Positions 1 through 7,073 are shown, counted from the first letter of the stretch. The stretch is 8,220 bases of DNA from GCA-2717185 sp964386465 (GCA_964386465.1 CAYLTU010000263.1:1-8220), one strand, 5' to 3'. Numbers and translations are program-made. The notes: generated by a model from the sequence alone, not told the origin.

Positions 1-132
1 TATCGTAGCCGGTCGGGCAAGAGGCGGCAGCGTATATTGGTGAGCGCGTTCATTACGCTTGTCGCGCTTATCGTTTTGATCATGGTTCTGGCGCTGACGG
101 CAAACAAGATCTCGGACTTGGTCGGCGGTTAA
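1..132 (+). CDS. C-terminal fragment of a small membrane protein (unrecognised)
   Basis: The plus-strand frame starting at base 1 is open from the window edge and ends at a TAA at 130-132, giving the last 43 residues of a protein whose start lies outside. The visible part has a basic stretch (KRRQR), then one hydrophobic segment of about 19 residues (residues 16-34 of the fragment), then a short polar tail ending DLVGG. This is consistent with a C-terminal membrane anchor or a small single-span membrane protein. A Flp-type pilin was considered because of its size and hydrophobic helix, but the Glu-Tyr motif that follows the Flp cleavage site is not visible and basic residues sit in its place. 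No function is assigned. It converges on the alcohol dehydrogenase, and I see no convincing terminator in the 52 bp between them. Confidence 0.45.
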   Translation, partial: YRSRSGKRRQRILVSAFITLVALIVLIMVLALTANKISDLVGG

Positions 133-184
133 CGCGTCCACGCAGTATTCGAAAAAAACAAGCCGGCGGCCCCGCCCGTCACAA

Positions 185-1315
185 TTAACCGTGCGGCACG
201 AGGATCTGCCGTACGACGGCACCGTCGGTGAGACGGTCGAACCCGGCGTTCACGTCATCGAATCCGATCTTGGCGTCGATCAATCTATCGACCGGCAGGC
301 GTCCCTGGCGATAAAGGCTGATAAAGCGCGGGATATCGCGTATCGGCACGCAGCTGCCCATGGAACTGCCCAGGATGCCGCGTTCCTCTCCGACCAGTTG
401 CGCTGGTTTGAAAGAGAAATCGTCCTTGGCGGGTGGGAGCCCGGCCGCGATGACCCGGCCGCCGGTGCGCAGAATGGCGTAGCAGGTCTCCATCGCCGCA
501 ATCGCACCCGCTGTTTCGATCGCGAAATCGACGCCGCCTTTGGTCCGTTCGATGATCTCGGACACGCAATCCGCATCCAAGGCGTTGAAGGTGTCCGTCG
601 CGCCCAGCTGCCGCGCGAGCCCAAGTTTATCGTCATTGATGTCGACCGCGACGATCCGTTCGGCGCCCCCCAGTTTTGCGCCCAATAGCGCGTTGAGGCC
701 GACGCCGCCCAGCCCGACGACCGCGACCGTGTCACCGACCCTGACCCGGGCCGTATTTGTCACCGCGCCGACGCCGGTCATGACCGCGCAGCCGAAGATG
801 GCGGCTTCGTCGAGCGGCAGGTCCTTGTCGATGACGACGACCGTGCCGCGGTCCACCACGGCGTATTCGGCCATGCAGGATATGCCGGAATGATGCGATA
901 TCGGCGTGCCGTCGAGCGAAATTCGCTTGCCGCCACCCATCAGGCCGCCGGTCGCTTTCGCCTTGGCCGATACTTCGCAAAGCGCGGGACGCCCCTCGGT
1001 ACAACGCCGGCAGCGTCCGCAACTGGCGCGAAACTGGAAGACGACATGATCGCCCGATTTCACGTCGGTCACATTCGCGCCAACCTCGACGACTTCGCCG
1101 GCCCCTTCATGCCCCATGACCATTGGCAGCGCTCGCGGTAGGGAAGCGTTGATGACCGAGAGGTCCGAATGGCAAAGTCCCGCGCCGCCGATGCGGACCA
1201 GCAGTTCGTTCGCTTGCGGCGGATCGAGATCGACCTCCTCGACACGCAGCGGTTTGCTCTTTGCGTACGGCGCGCGCGCGCCCGCTTCGAACAATATGAC
1301 GGCTTTCATCTTCAT
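185..1315 (-). CDS. Zinc-dependent alcohol dehydrogenase (medium-chain dehydrogenase/reductase superfamily)
   Basis: Probable cytoplasmic NAD-dependent oxidation of an alcohol, or reduction of an aldehyde; the substrate is not readable. From the start chosen here the protein has 376 residues, usual for the family. The catalytic zinc ligands appear to be Cys48, His69 with Glu70 (in GHEGAGEV) and Cys176. The structural zinc loop is complete, with Cys99, Cys102, Cys105 and Cys113. The Rossmann fold has GLGGVG at 201-206, and Asp225 at the end of the next strand favours NAD over NADP. The frame continues upstream to an ATG at 1372, but the ATG at 1315 has a GGAAC ribosome site 6 bases before it, and the family's usual MKAV-like N-terminus begins there, so 1315 is preferred. 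It is divergent from the aldolase/oxidoreductase/hydrolase cluster, so a shared promoter region and a related role are possible. It resembles class III-type enzymes in layout, but I cannot call it a glutathione-dependent formaldehyde dehydrogenase. Confidence 0.93.
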   Translation of the reverse strand: MKMKAVILFEAGARAPYAKSKPLRVEEVDLDPPQANELLVRIGGAGLCHSDLSVINASLPRALPMVMGHEGAGEVVEVGANVTDVKSGDHVVFQFRASCGRCRRCTEGRPALCEVSAKAKATGGLMGGGKRISLDGTPISHHSGISCMAEYAVVDRGTVVVIDKDLPLDEAAIFGCAVMTGVGAVTNTARVRVGDTVAVVGLGGVGLNALLGAKLGGAERIVAVDINDDKLGLARQLGATDTFNALDADCVSEIIERTKGGVDFAIETAGAIAAMETCYAILRTGGRVIAAGLPPAKDDFSFKPAQLVGEERGILGSSMGSCVPIRDIPRFISLYRQGRLPVDRLIDAKIGFDDVNAGFDRLTDGAVVRQILVPHG

Positions 1316-1463
1316 GGCTTGGTTCCGTGGTGTAGCGAGGGCAGGAAGGATAAATCGTTTGGACTGTAACATTTGGCCGAATTGGCTCTATCCGGCGAAC
1401 CAATAAAGCGCGTAAGAACGTTGCCAGCATACAGTCCGATCATAGGATGATGAAGGGGACGCC
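1316..1463. promoter_or_regulatory. Divergent intergenic region with inverted repeats
   Basis: This 148-bp region between the minus-strand alcohol dehydrogenase and the plus-strand cluster must hold both promoters. It contains an 8-bp perfect inverted repeat, GGACTGTA at 1361-1368 and TACAGTCC at 1430-1437. A second, ATTGG at 1381-1385 and CCAAT at 1400-1404, lies inside it. Either could be an operator for a regulator encoded elsewhere. A weak sigma-70-like pair (TTGGCT at 1382, TAAAGC at 1404) is visible but not convincing. The ribosome site of the aldolase gene, AAGGGG, is at 1453-1458, five bases before its ATG. Confidence 0.4.
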
Positions 1464-2381
1464 ATGCCAATCGAACAAAAAGGCATATACGCCGCGCCAT
1501 TGATGCCGATGCGCGATGACCTCACCGCCGATCTCCCCAAATATGTCGGCCATTGCGGCGGCCTGCTTGAATCGGGCTGCCAAGGGCTGATGCCGATCGG
1601 TTCGACGGGAGAAGGGCATTCCTTTACCGTTGAGGAACTGGTCGCGACTATGGACGCGCTTGCGGAGAGCGGATTGCCGACGGAGCGAATGCTGATCGGG
1701 ACGAGCGCCTTGGCGTTCCCCGATGCGATCCGGCTGGTGAAGCATGCGGTCGGTATCGGTGCCGGCGGCGTTTGCGTTCAACCGCCTTTCTATTACAAGC
1801 CGGCGGAGACGGTCGGCCTGCTCGACTTCTTCTCTCGCGTCATCGATGGCGTGAACGACACGCGATTGCGGCTTTATGTCTACGACTGGGAATCCAACCT
1901 CAACGTTCATCACAGCCTGGAGTTCTTTTCCCGTTTGTTCGAGGCCTATCCCGAGAACGCGGTCGGCATAAAAGACAGCAGCGGCGTGCCCGGGATGCTC
2001 GAAGAACGCTGCCGCGCGTTTCCGGACAAGGAAGTTTTCGCCGGCACGGACGGCATGACCCTGACCTGCCTGAGGGCGGGCGGCAACGGGGCGATGTCGG
2101 GCATCAGCAACATCGTACCCGACGTCACGACCGCGCTGTTCGAGGGTTTCGAGGGGGAGCAGGGCGAATCGATGCAGGCGCGGATTGGGGAAATCCGCGG
2201 CGCCATGGGCGAATTGCCGTGGTTCTCAGCCTTACGCGCGACGATGGCCTGGCTTTCCGGCGATCCGTCCTGGCGCAACGCGCGTCCGGCGATACGCCGA
2301 TTGACCGGCGCCGAGGAAACGGCGCTGCACGTGAACCTGACCGAAATAGGCTTGACGCCGAACCGGTTGGCGGCCGAATAG
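1464..2381 (+). CDS. Dihydrodipicolinate synthase / N-acetylneuraminate lyase family aldolase or dehydratase
   Basis: A 305-residue TIM-barrel class I (Schiff-base) lyase, close to the usual family length of about 290-310. The family GTTGE motif appears as GSTGEG at 46-51, where the Ser/Thr residues bind the keto-acid carboxylate. Tyr140 in the strand LYVYD is the probable proton-relay tyrosine, and Lys170 in VGIKDSSG is the Schiff-base lysine. All core catalytic residues are therefore present. The family includes lysine-biosynthetic DapA, sialate lyase, keto-deoxy-sugar-acid aldolases and dehydratases. The Tyr-Asp pair in place of DapA's Tyr-Asn, and the position in a cluster with a molybdenum oxidoreductase and a hydrolase, argue for a catabolic aldolase or dehydratase rather than housekeeping DapA. 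The start is supported by AAGGGG just upstream. It is probably the first gene of an operon, with the next gene 27 bp downstream. Confidence 0.92.
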   Translation: MPIEQKGIYAAPLMPMRDDLTADLPKYVGHCGGLLESGCQGLMPIGSTGEGHSFTVEELVATMDALAESGLPTERMLIGTSALAFPDAIRLVKHAVGIGAGGVCVQPPFYYKPAETVGLLDFFSRVIDGVNDTRLRLYVYDWESNLNVHHSLEFFSRLFEAYPENAVGIKDSSGVPGMLEERCRAFPDKEVFAGTDGMTLTCLRAGGNGAMSGISNIVPDVTTALFEGFEGEQGESMQARIGEIRGAMGELPWFSALRATMAWLSGDPSWRNARPAIRRLTGAEETALHVNLTEIGLTPNRLAAE

Positions 2382-2408
2382 CAACCAGGATATTGGAGAA
2401 TTGGCGCA

Positions 2409-4433
2409 ATGAGCGACGCCACCGAAAATTCGATCCTGACGACCTGCCCGCGAGACTGTTACGACAGCTGCGGTATCCGGGTCGTACTCAAGAATGGGGA
2501 GATCGACCGGGTGACCGGCGATCCGGATCATCCGGCGAACCGCGGTTCGCTGTGCGGCAAATGCACGCTCGCCTATAACGGCGTCTGGCGCGATCCCGCG
2601 GCCCGTCTCGCGAAGCCGCTTAAACGCAGCGGCGCGAAAGGCGAGGGGACCTTCGAGGAAATTTCCTGGGACGAAGCGCTGGGCGAGATCGCCGAACGCC
2701 TGTCCGGTTTGATCGATGCCGGCCGCGCGAAAGACATCCTCACCGCGCACTACACCGGTACCTGTTCGATCATCGCCAACCAGTTTCCGATGCGGTTCTT
2801 CAACCATATCGGCGCGACCGAGGTCGAACCGGACTCGATCTGCAACCTCTCCGGCCATGTCGGGCTCGGCTATGTGTTGGGCGAAAGCGCCAAGGGATTC
2901 GATCCGCGCACGGCCAAGGATTCGAACTGCCTGATCGTCTGGGGCGCCAACCCGTCGGCCAGCGGACCGCATGTCGACAAACATTGGCTGGCCGAATTCC
3001 CCGGAACCTTGATCGTGATCGACCCGATCCGCACGCCGACAGCGGAGCGGGCGGATATCCATCTGCGGCCGTTTCCGGGCACGGACGCCGCGCTCGCCTT
3101 CGGTCTGATGAACGTGTTGAAGGAGGCGGGAAAGCTGGACGCCGCGTTTATCGAAGCGAACACGGTCGGGTTCGAAGAACTCGCGCCGCTTATCGACGAG
3201 TGGCCCCCGGCGCGCGCGTCGGCGGCCGCCGGTGTTCCCGAAGCCGACATTCGCGCGGCGGCGGATGCGTATGGTAACGGGCCGTCTATGCTATGGCTCG
3301 GTCAGGCTTTGTGCCGTGCGCCAACGGGCGGTAACGCCTTTCGCGCGGCGGCGATGCTGCCGGCGGTCACGGGCAATATCGGCAAGCCCGGCACGGGCGT
3401 GAGTTTCCTCAACGGCAAGGGGCCGACGCGCGGCATGGAGATGGGCTATCTCGGCCGCGCGGACCTGCGAACAAGCGATACCGCGCCGTTGAGCCACATG
3501 GATTTGCGGGCGCACCTCGAGGCGTCGCCGCGCGACAAGGCGCTGATCCTCTGGAACATCAACATCGCGGCGTCGAACCCCGATCAGGGCAGGCTGCTCG
3601 ACGCCTTGCGTTCGGAGGAATTGTTCACGGTGGTCGCGGACCTGTTCATGACGGACAGCGCGCGCTATGCCGATATCGTACTGCCTGCCGCCAGTTTCCT
3701 GGAATTCGACGATATCGTCGGCTCGTACTTCCACATTTCCGTTGGGCCGCAGACGAAGGCGGCCGAACCTCCAGGCGATGCGCTGCCCAATCAGGAAATT
3801 TTCCGCAGGTTGGCCGGTGAGATGGCGCTCGACGAACCGGCGCTTTTCGAGGAAGACACTGTAATCCTAGACCATATGCTGGAACCGTTCGGCCTGAGTT
3901 TCGCTGAACTGAAGGCGCGGGGCACAATCTATCCCGAATCCGAGTCCGTATTGCTCTGGTCGGATCTCGAATTCCCCACACCGTCCGGCAAGATCGAACT
4001 CGCCAGCGACACGGCGGAAACGGATGGACATCCACGGGTCGCGCAGCCCGATCCGCTGGCGCGGCCCGCCAACGGTCAACTTCGCCTGCTGACGCCGGCG
4101 AGCGATTGGCATATGAACTCGTCCTACGACAACGAGCCGCGCATCCGCGAACGGACCGATCCCGCGACGATCACGCTGCATCCCGACGATGCCGCCGCGC
4201 GCGGCCTCAAGGCCGGCGACATGGCGCGACTCTCGAACGAAACCGCCGCATTGACCATGCGCGTTGCCGTCGACGATCTGACGCCACGCGGTGTCGGTTG
4301 GGCGCCCAAGGGCCGCTGGCCCGGTGCGGCGCCGGAGGGGCTCAACGTCAACGCGCTCAATCCCGGCCTGCGCAGCGACATGGGTGACAGTACCGCGCTG
4401 CATGGCGTCGAGGTGTCGGTGACCGCCGCTTAG
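2409..4433 (+). CDS. Molybdopterin-dependent [4Fe-4S] oxidoreductase (DMSO reductase / formate dehydrogenase superfamily)
   Basis: A 674-residue single-subunit-type molybdoenzyme. The N-terminal iron-sulfur domain is intact, with Cys13, Cys17, Cys21 and Cys49 in CPRDCYDSC and GSLCGKC. Lys51, two residues after the last of these, matches the lysine thought to relay electrons between cluster and cofactor. Cys145 (in SICNLSGH) is placed where the family carries its molybdenum ligand. Cofactor-binding strands are visible near residue 174 (LIVWGANP), 294-336 and 379-440. The C-terminal molydopterin-dinucleotide-binding domain begins near residue 555 (LRLLTPASDWHMN). There is no twin-arginine signal, so the enzyme should be cytoplasmic. 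No partner iron-sulfur or membrane subunit is encoded next to it, so the electron acceptor is unknown. The start is supported by GGAG eight bases upstream. The substrate cannot be assigned: relatives include formate dehydrogenases, thiosulfate/polysulfide reductases and hydroxylating or hydratase enzymes. Confidence 0.93.
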   Translation: MSDATENSILTTCPRDCYDSCGIRVVLKNGEIDRVTGDPDHPANRGSLCGKCTLAYNGVWRDPAARLAKPLKRSGAKGEGTFEEISWDEALGEIAERLSGLIDAGRAKDILTAHYTGTCSIIANQFPMRFFNHIGATEVEPDSICNLSGHVGLGYVLGESAKGFDPRTAKDSNCLIVWGANPSASGPHVDKHWLAEFPGTLIVIDPIRTPTAERADIHLRPFPGTDAALAFGLMNVLKEAGKLDAAFIEANTVGFEELAPLIDEWPPARASAAAGVPEADIRAAADAYGNGPSMLWLGQALCRAPTGGNAFRAAAMLPAVTGNIGKPGTGVSFLNGKGPTRGMEMGYLGRADLRTSDTAPLSHMDLRAHLEASPRDKALILWNINIAASNPDQGRLLDALRSEELFTVVADLFMTDSARYADIVLPAASFLEFDDIVGSYFHISVGPQTKAAEPPGDALPNQEIFRRLAGEMALDEPALFEEDTVILDHMLEPFGLSFAELKARGTIYPESESVLLWSDLEFPTPSGKIELASDTAETDGHPRVAQPDPLARPANGQLRLLTPASDWHMNSSYDNEPRIRERTDPATITLHPDDAAARGLKAGDMARLSNETAALTMRVAVDDLTPRGVGWAPKGRWPGAAPEGLNVNALNPGLRSDMGDSTALHGVEVSVTAA

Positions 4434-4477
4434 GGAATTCCTTCAGTGCGGATTGCCCGCTACGGTATCCCGATAAC

Positions 4478-4484
4478 GGGGGAA
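4478..4484 (+). promoter_or_regulatory. Ribosome binding site deciding the hydrolase start
   Basis: GGGGGAA lies three bases before the ATG at 4488. The same frame also opens at a GTG at 4446, but that codon has no purine-rich site before it and would add 14 residues unlike the family N-terminus. The ATG is therefore preferred. Confidence 0.7.
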
Positions 4485-4487
4485 TCC

Positions 4488-5354
4488 ATGGCTGGCAAAC
4501 CAACCAAGGCGCAGATTCGGGACCTCAATCTGCAATACATCGTACGACTGACCGTCAAGGATGCGGACGACTACATCGCGCGAGCGAACAAACGCAGCGC
4601 ACGGGCACGCCCGAAGCTGAAATCCGCGCTCGACCTGCCCTACGGCGATACGCCGGGCCAGACACTCGACGTGTTTCCGGCGAAGCGCAAGGGCGCGCCG
4701 GTGCATGTCTTCATCCATGGCGGCTATTGGCGCAATCCGGGGATCACGAAAAGCACTTATAGCGAAATCGCGGGGCCGATGGTCGCGGCGGGCGCGACGG
4801 TCGTCCTGCCGGAATACGATCTGTGCCCGGCGGTCTCGATTTCCGATATCACCGACCAGATACGGCGGGCGATCATGTGGATCTATCGCAATATCGCCAG
4901 GTACAACGGCGACCCGAAAAAGATTTACGTTTCCGGGCATTCGGCGGGCGGTCATCTGACCGGCATGATGGCGGCGACCGACTGGTCGGCGTTGGGCCGG
5001 TTGCCCAAGGGATTGATCAAGGGTATCGCGCCGATGAGCGGACTATTCGATATCGAACCGCACCGGCATACCCAATTGCAGTCCGATATCAAGCTGACGG
5101 CACGCGAAGCAAAGGCAATGAGTCCGCTTTATCTGCCGCCCATCGCGAAGGGTCCCGCCATCGTCGCGCTGGGCGCCGCCGAGTCCGATTCATTCCACTG
5201 GCAGTCCTTCGCCTATGCGGCGCATCTTCGCGCGCACCGAATTCATGCGGAATTCGTCGACACGCCCGGCGACAATCACTTCGATATCACGGACAGGCTG
5301 GGCAACGCCCGCGACCCGCTGACCCGGGCGCTGATCGCCCAGATGGGGCTTTAG
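4488..5354 (+). CDS. Alpha/beta hydrolase, arylformamidase (kynurenine formamidase)-like
   Basis: A 288-residue alpha/beta-hydrolase-fold esterase or amidase with no signal peptide. The oxyanion-hole motif HGGYW is at 77-81, the nucleophile is Ser152 in GHSAGGH (150-156), the likely acid is Glu232 or Asp234 in GAAESDSF, and the catalytic histidine is His264 in GDNHFD. HGGYW together with GHSAGGH is typical of the arylformamidase/BD-FAE-like branch, whose members release formate or other acyl groups from small aromatic amides and esters. The actual substrate is not known. No other tryptophan-kynurenine genes are in view, so a dedicated kynurenine role is not supported. The gene follows the molybdoenzyme by 54 bp in the same direction and is probably in its operon. 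Its TAG stop overlaps the stop of the convergent GFA gene by four bases. Confidence 0.88.
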   Translation: MAGKPTKAQIRDLNLQYIVRLTVKDADDYIARANKRSARARPKLKSALDLPYGDTPGQTLDVFPAKRKGAPVHVFIHGGYWRNPGITKSTYSEIAGPMVAAGATVVLPEYDLCPAVSISDITDQIRRAIMWIYRNIARYNGDPKKIYVSGHSAGGHLTGMMAATDWSALGRLPKGLIKGIAPMSGLFDIEPHRHTQLQSDIKLTAREAKAMSPLYLPPIAKGPAIVALGAAESDSFHWQSFAYAAHLRAHRIHAEFVDTPGDNHFDITDRLGNARDPLTRALIAQMGL

Positions 5355-5758
5355 CCTGGCATCTTATCGAAACCCTTGAGGTTGGAATCGACCGGCGTCG
5401 AAGGGATCTTGCTCGACAGGTAGACGTCGACCGCCGGCTTGACCAATTCCGTCTGGTCGACGACGCCGGCGCGCACGCTCAGCATGTCGGGACGGTTGGA
5501 GTTTCGGCCGAACATCTGCGAGCCGCAATCCGGGCAGAACAGCTTTTCCATCGCCGCCCCGCTGTCCGCGGTGTGGTTGAAGACCTTAGGCGACCCGTTG
5601 ATCTCCACGGCTGCATTGTCGACGAACAGCAACGTCCCGTACGCCGCCCCCGTCACCGCCCTGCAGTCGTCGCAATGGCAGTTCGCCATCAGCTTGATGT
5701 CGGTGTCGGCGCTGAACGAAACGTTTCCGCAAAGGCATTTTCCGGTGATCTTTGTCAT
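5351..5758 (-). CDS. GFA family (CENP-V/GFA domain) zinc protein
   Basis: A 135-residue protein of the fold named after glutathione-dependent formaldehyde-activating enzyme. All seven zinc-binding cysteines of the family are present: Cys8 and Cys10 (KCLCG), Cys27, Cys29 and Cys32 (CHCDDCR), and Cys75 and Cys78 (CPDCGS). Most members have no demonstrated activity, and the formaldehyde link is disputed for the family, so the biochemical role is left open. The start has GGGAGC upstream on the minus strand (complement of 5766-5771). It is divergent from the short-chain dehydrogenase (121 bp between starts) and convergent with the hydrolase, so it is probably transcribed alone. Confidence 0.92.
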   Translation of the reverse strand: MTKITGKCLCGNVSFSADTDIKLMANCHCDDCRAVTGAAYGTLLFVDNAAVEINGSPKVFNHTADSGAAMEKLFCPDCGSQMFGRNSNRPDMLSVRAGVVDQTELVKPAVDVYLSSKIPSTPVDSNLKGFDKMPG

Positions 5759-5879
5759 TTTTCTGCTCCCTGGTGATCCTTATTCTTTCGTCTAGGATAC
5801 CCCGAGCGCGGCCAAAGTAAACGAGCGCCGCGACCTGTTCCCATGACGGGAGCAAAACCCATGGGCGGAGGGCGCGGCT
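5759..5879. promoter_or_regulatory. Divergent intergenic region between GFA and SDR genes
   Basis: This 121-bp gap must contain the promoters of both neighbours. A short imperfect dyad (ATCCT at 5776-5780, AGGAT at 5794-5798) is the only symmetry I see. The ribosome site of the plus-strand gene is GGAGG at 5867-5871, eight bases before its ATG. No promoter could be called with confidence. Confidence 0.3.
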
Positions 5880-6656
5880 ATGCAGTTCGACATCGCAGGC
5901 CAGAGGGTGCTGGTTACCGCCGGTGCCGGCGGCATCGGCAAGGACATCGTCAGAAGCTTCCGCGACGGCGGCGCCAGGGTCCACATCTGCGATATCTCCG
6001 AAGATGCGCTCGCGGCCTGCCGGAACGAGATACCGGACGTCGGCGCCTCGCTGTGCGACGTTTCCGACGACGACGCGGTCGGCCGCCTGTTCGAGGATGT
6101 CGCGGCGGCCCTTGGCGGCCTCGACGTGCTGGTCAACAACGCCGGCATCGCCGGCCCCATCGCCGATCTGGAGGACATCGCCCCCGACGACTGGCGCCGG
6201 ACCATCGATGTCGACCTCAACGGCATGTATTACTGCTGCCGCCGCGCGATCCCGATGCTGAAGGCGGCGGGCGCCGGCAACATCGTCAACCTGTCGTCGG
6301 CAATCGGCCGCCTCGGCGCGCCGCGCCGCACGCCCTACGCGGCGGCCAAGGCGGCGGTGATCGGCCTGACCAAGGCGCTGGCGCAAGAGCTGGGTCCGCA
6401 CGGAATCCGCGTCAACGCCATCCTGCCCGGCATCATCGACGGTCCGCGCATGCGCACCACCATCGCCCGCCACGCGGAGGCGGTCGGCGAGAGCGTCAAC
6501 GAGGTCACCGACTTCTACGTCTCGCGCAACGTGCTCGGCCAGTTCGTCGAACAACAGGAGATCGCCGACATGGCGCTCTATCTGTGCTCGCCGGCGGCGC
6601 GAAGCATCACCGGCCAAGCGATCAACGTCGACGCCGACCACCAGACCTTGATGTGA
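5880..6656 (+). CDS. Short-chain dehydrogenase/reductase (SDR), classical type
   Basis: A 258-residue NAD(P)(H)-dependent oxidoreductase of normal classical-SDR length. The catalytic tetrad is complete: Asn114, Ser140, Tyr153 and Lys157 (PYAAAK). The NNAG motif is at 86-89. The nucleotide-binding loop reads TAGAGGIG at 13-20, where most relatives have TGG or TGA at the start, so Ala14 replaces a conserved glycine. Asp38 at the end of the second strand favours NAD(H). The C-terminal part (ITGQAINVDADHQ) matches the usual SDR end, where ITGQ-x-I-x-VDGG is common and GG is here replaced. The substrate is unknown. The segment encoding residues 155-204 recurs downstream of the next gene as a truncated copy. 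GGAGG precedes the ATG. No clear terminator follows. Confidence 0.94.
   Translation: MQFDIAGQRVLVTAGAGGIGKDIVRSFRDGGARVHICDISEDALAACRNEIPDVGASLCDVSDDDAVGRLFEDVAAALGGLDVLVNNAGIAGPIADLEDIAPDDWRRTIDVDLNGMYYCCRRAIPMLKAAGAGNIVNLSSAIGRLGAPRRTPYAAAKAAVIGLTKALAQELGPHGIRVNAILPGIIDGPRMRTTIARHAEAVGESVNEVTDFYVSRNVLGQFVEQQEIADMALYLCSPAARSITGQAINVDADHQTLM
6342..6490 (+). repeat. Direct repeat, copy A (inside the intact SDR gene)
   Basis: This 149-bp segment encodes Ala155 to about Glu204 of the SDR. It matches 8020-8168 at 142 of 149 positions by hand alignment, without gaps and in the same orientation. The two copies bracket the PEP-CTERM gene. Confidence 0.9.
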
Positions 6657-6947
6657 CGGGGGGAATAAAACGAAAGTGTGATCGGGGAAATGCCGTCGCC
6701 GGTGCATGGCACTGCGTGGACGTATTGCGTTAAAACAGTATTAAGTGTCGGAAAACTTTACACATTCGGCTTTTTCATGAAAAGATAAGCATACCGCCTT
6801 AAAGCGTTTATATTGCAGTGATATTCAGATTTTAAGTGCCGTATCTGACGAATAGCGCTCAATTTTCATGCCGGAATTCTTTACAATTTCGAGAGGGTGG
6901 TTTGAGTATAATTTATTAAGCTATTGAAATATTGCAATGTTTTGTTT
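6657..6947. promoter_or_regulatory. AT-rich upstream region of the PEP-CTERM gene
   Basis: This stretch holds no gene I can support and is clearly AT-richer than the enzyme genes to the left; one 60-base line (6781-6840) counts to 35% G+C. It contains a repeated decamer, TTAAGTGTCG at 6741-6750 and TTAAGTGCCG at 6832-6841, about 230 and 140 bases before the predicted transcription start. That is a plausible range for sites bound by a sigma-54 enhancer-binding activator. A near-palindrome, ATTG-AAATATTG-CAAT, lies at 6923-6938 just before the -24 element. These sites are candidates only. Confidence 0.4.
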
Positions 6948-6963
6948 TGGCATGAAAATTGCA
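6948..6963 (+). promoter_or_regulatory. Sigma-54 (RpoN) -24/-12 promoter
   Basis: TGGCATGAAAATTGCA matches the sigma-54 consensus TGGCAC-G-N4-TTGCA except for one C-to-T change, with exact spacing between the GG at -24 and the GC at -12. The predicted start of transcription is near 6974, leaving a leader of about 100 bases before the PEP-CTERM ATG. Sigma-54 control fits the family: PEP-CTERM/exosortase genomes commonly encode a PrsK/PrsR two-component pair whose PrsR is a sigma-54-dependent activator. Neither gene is in this window. Confidence 0.8.
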
Positions 6964-7073
6964 GTATTGGAGTAAACGAGGAGGCCAAACGTAACTACCT
7001 AGAAGTGTTTGTCGTATAGCTGAATCGCGGGAAAGAATGAATTATTTCGTAGTTTCATAAGGATACGAGGGAA

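Noticed and set aside
1..132. Flp-type pilin identity for the edge fragment
   Set aside because: The size and hydrophobic helix fit, but the basic residues before the helix and the lack of the Glu-Tyr motif do not. The N-terminal half is outside the window.
133..184. Possible terminator between the edge gene and the alcohol dehydrogenase
   Set aside because: The segment is GC-rich with small palindromes such as GCCGGC, but has no extended stem followed by a T-run on either strand.
1316..1372. N-terminal extension of the alcohol dehydrogenase to an ATG at 1372
   Set aside because: No ribosome site precedes that ATG, and the extra 19 residues lie before the normal family N-terminus. The ATG at 1315 has GGAAC six bases upstream.
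1772..2578. 268-codon plus-strand frame overlapping the lyase and molybdoenzyme genes
   Set aside because: It lies in another frame of two well-supported genes, is arginine-rich with no domain features, and has no ribosome site.
5586..6707. Long minus-strand open frame (373 residues) opposite the SDR and GFA genes
   Set aside because: It runs antisense to the SDR gene and overlaps the GFA gene on its own strand in another frame. It is rich in Arg, Asp and Ala and has no recognisable motif. High-G+C codon bias commonly creates such shadow frames.
6707..6721. TGGCAC resembling a sigma-54 -24 element
   Set aside because: The required TTGC at the -12 position is missing (the sequence there is GGAC), so it does not form a promoter.
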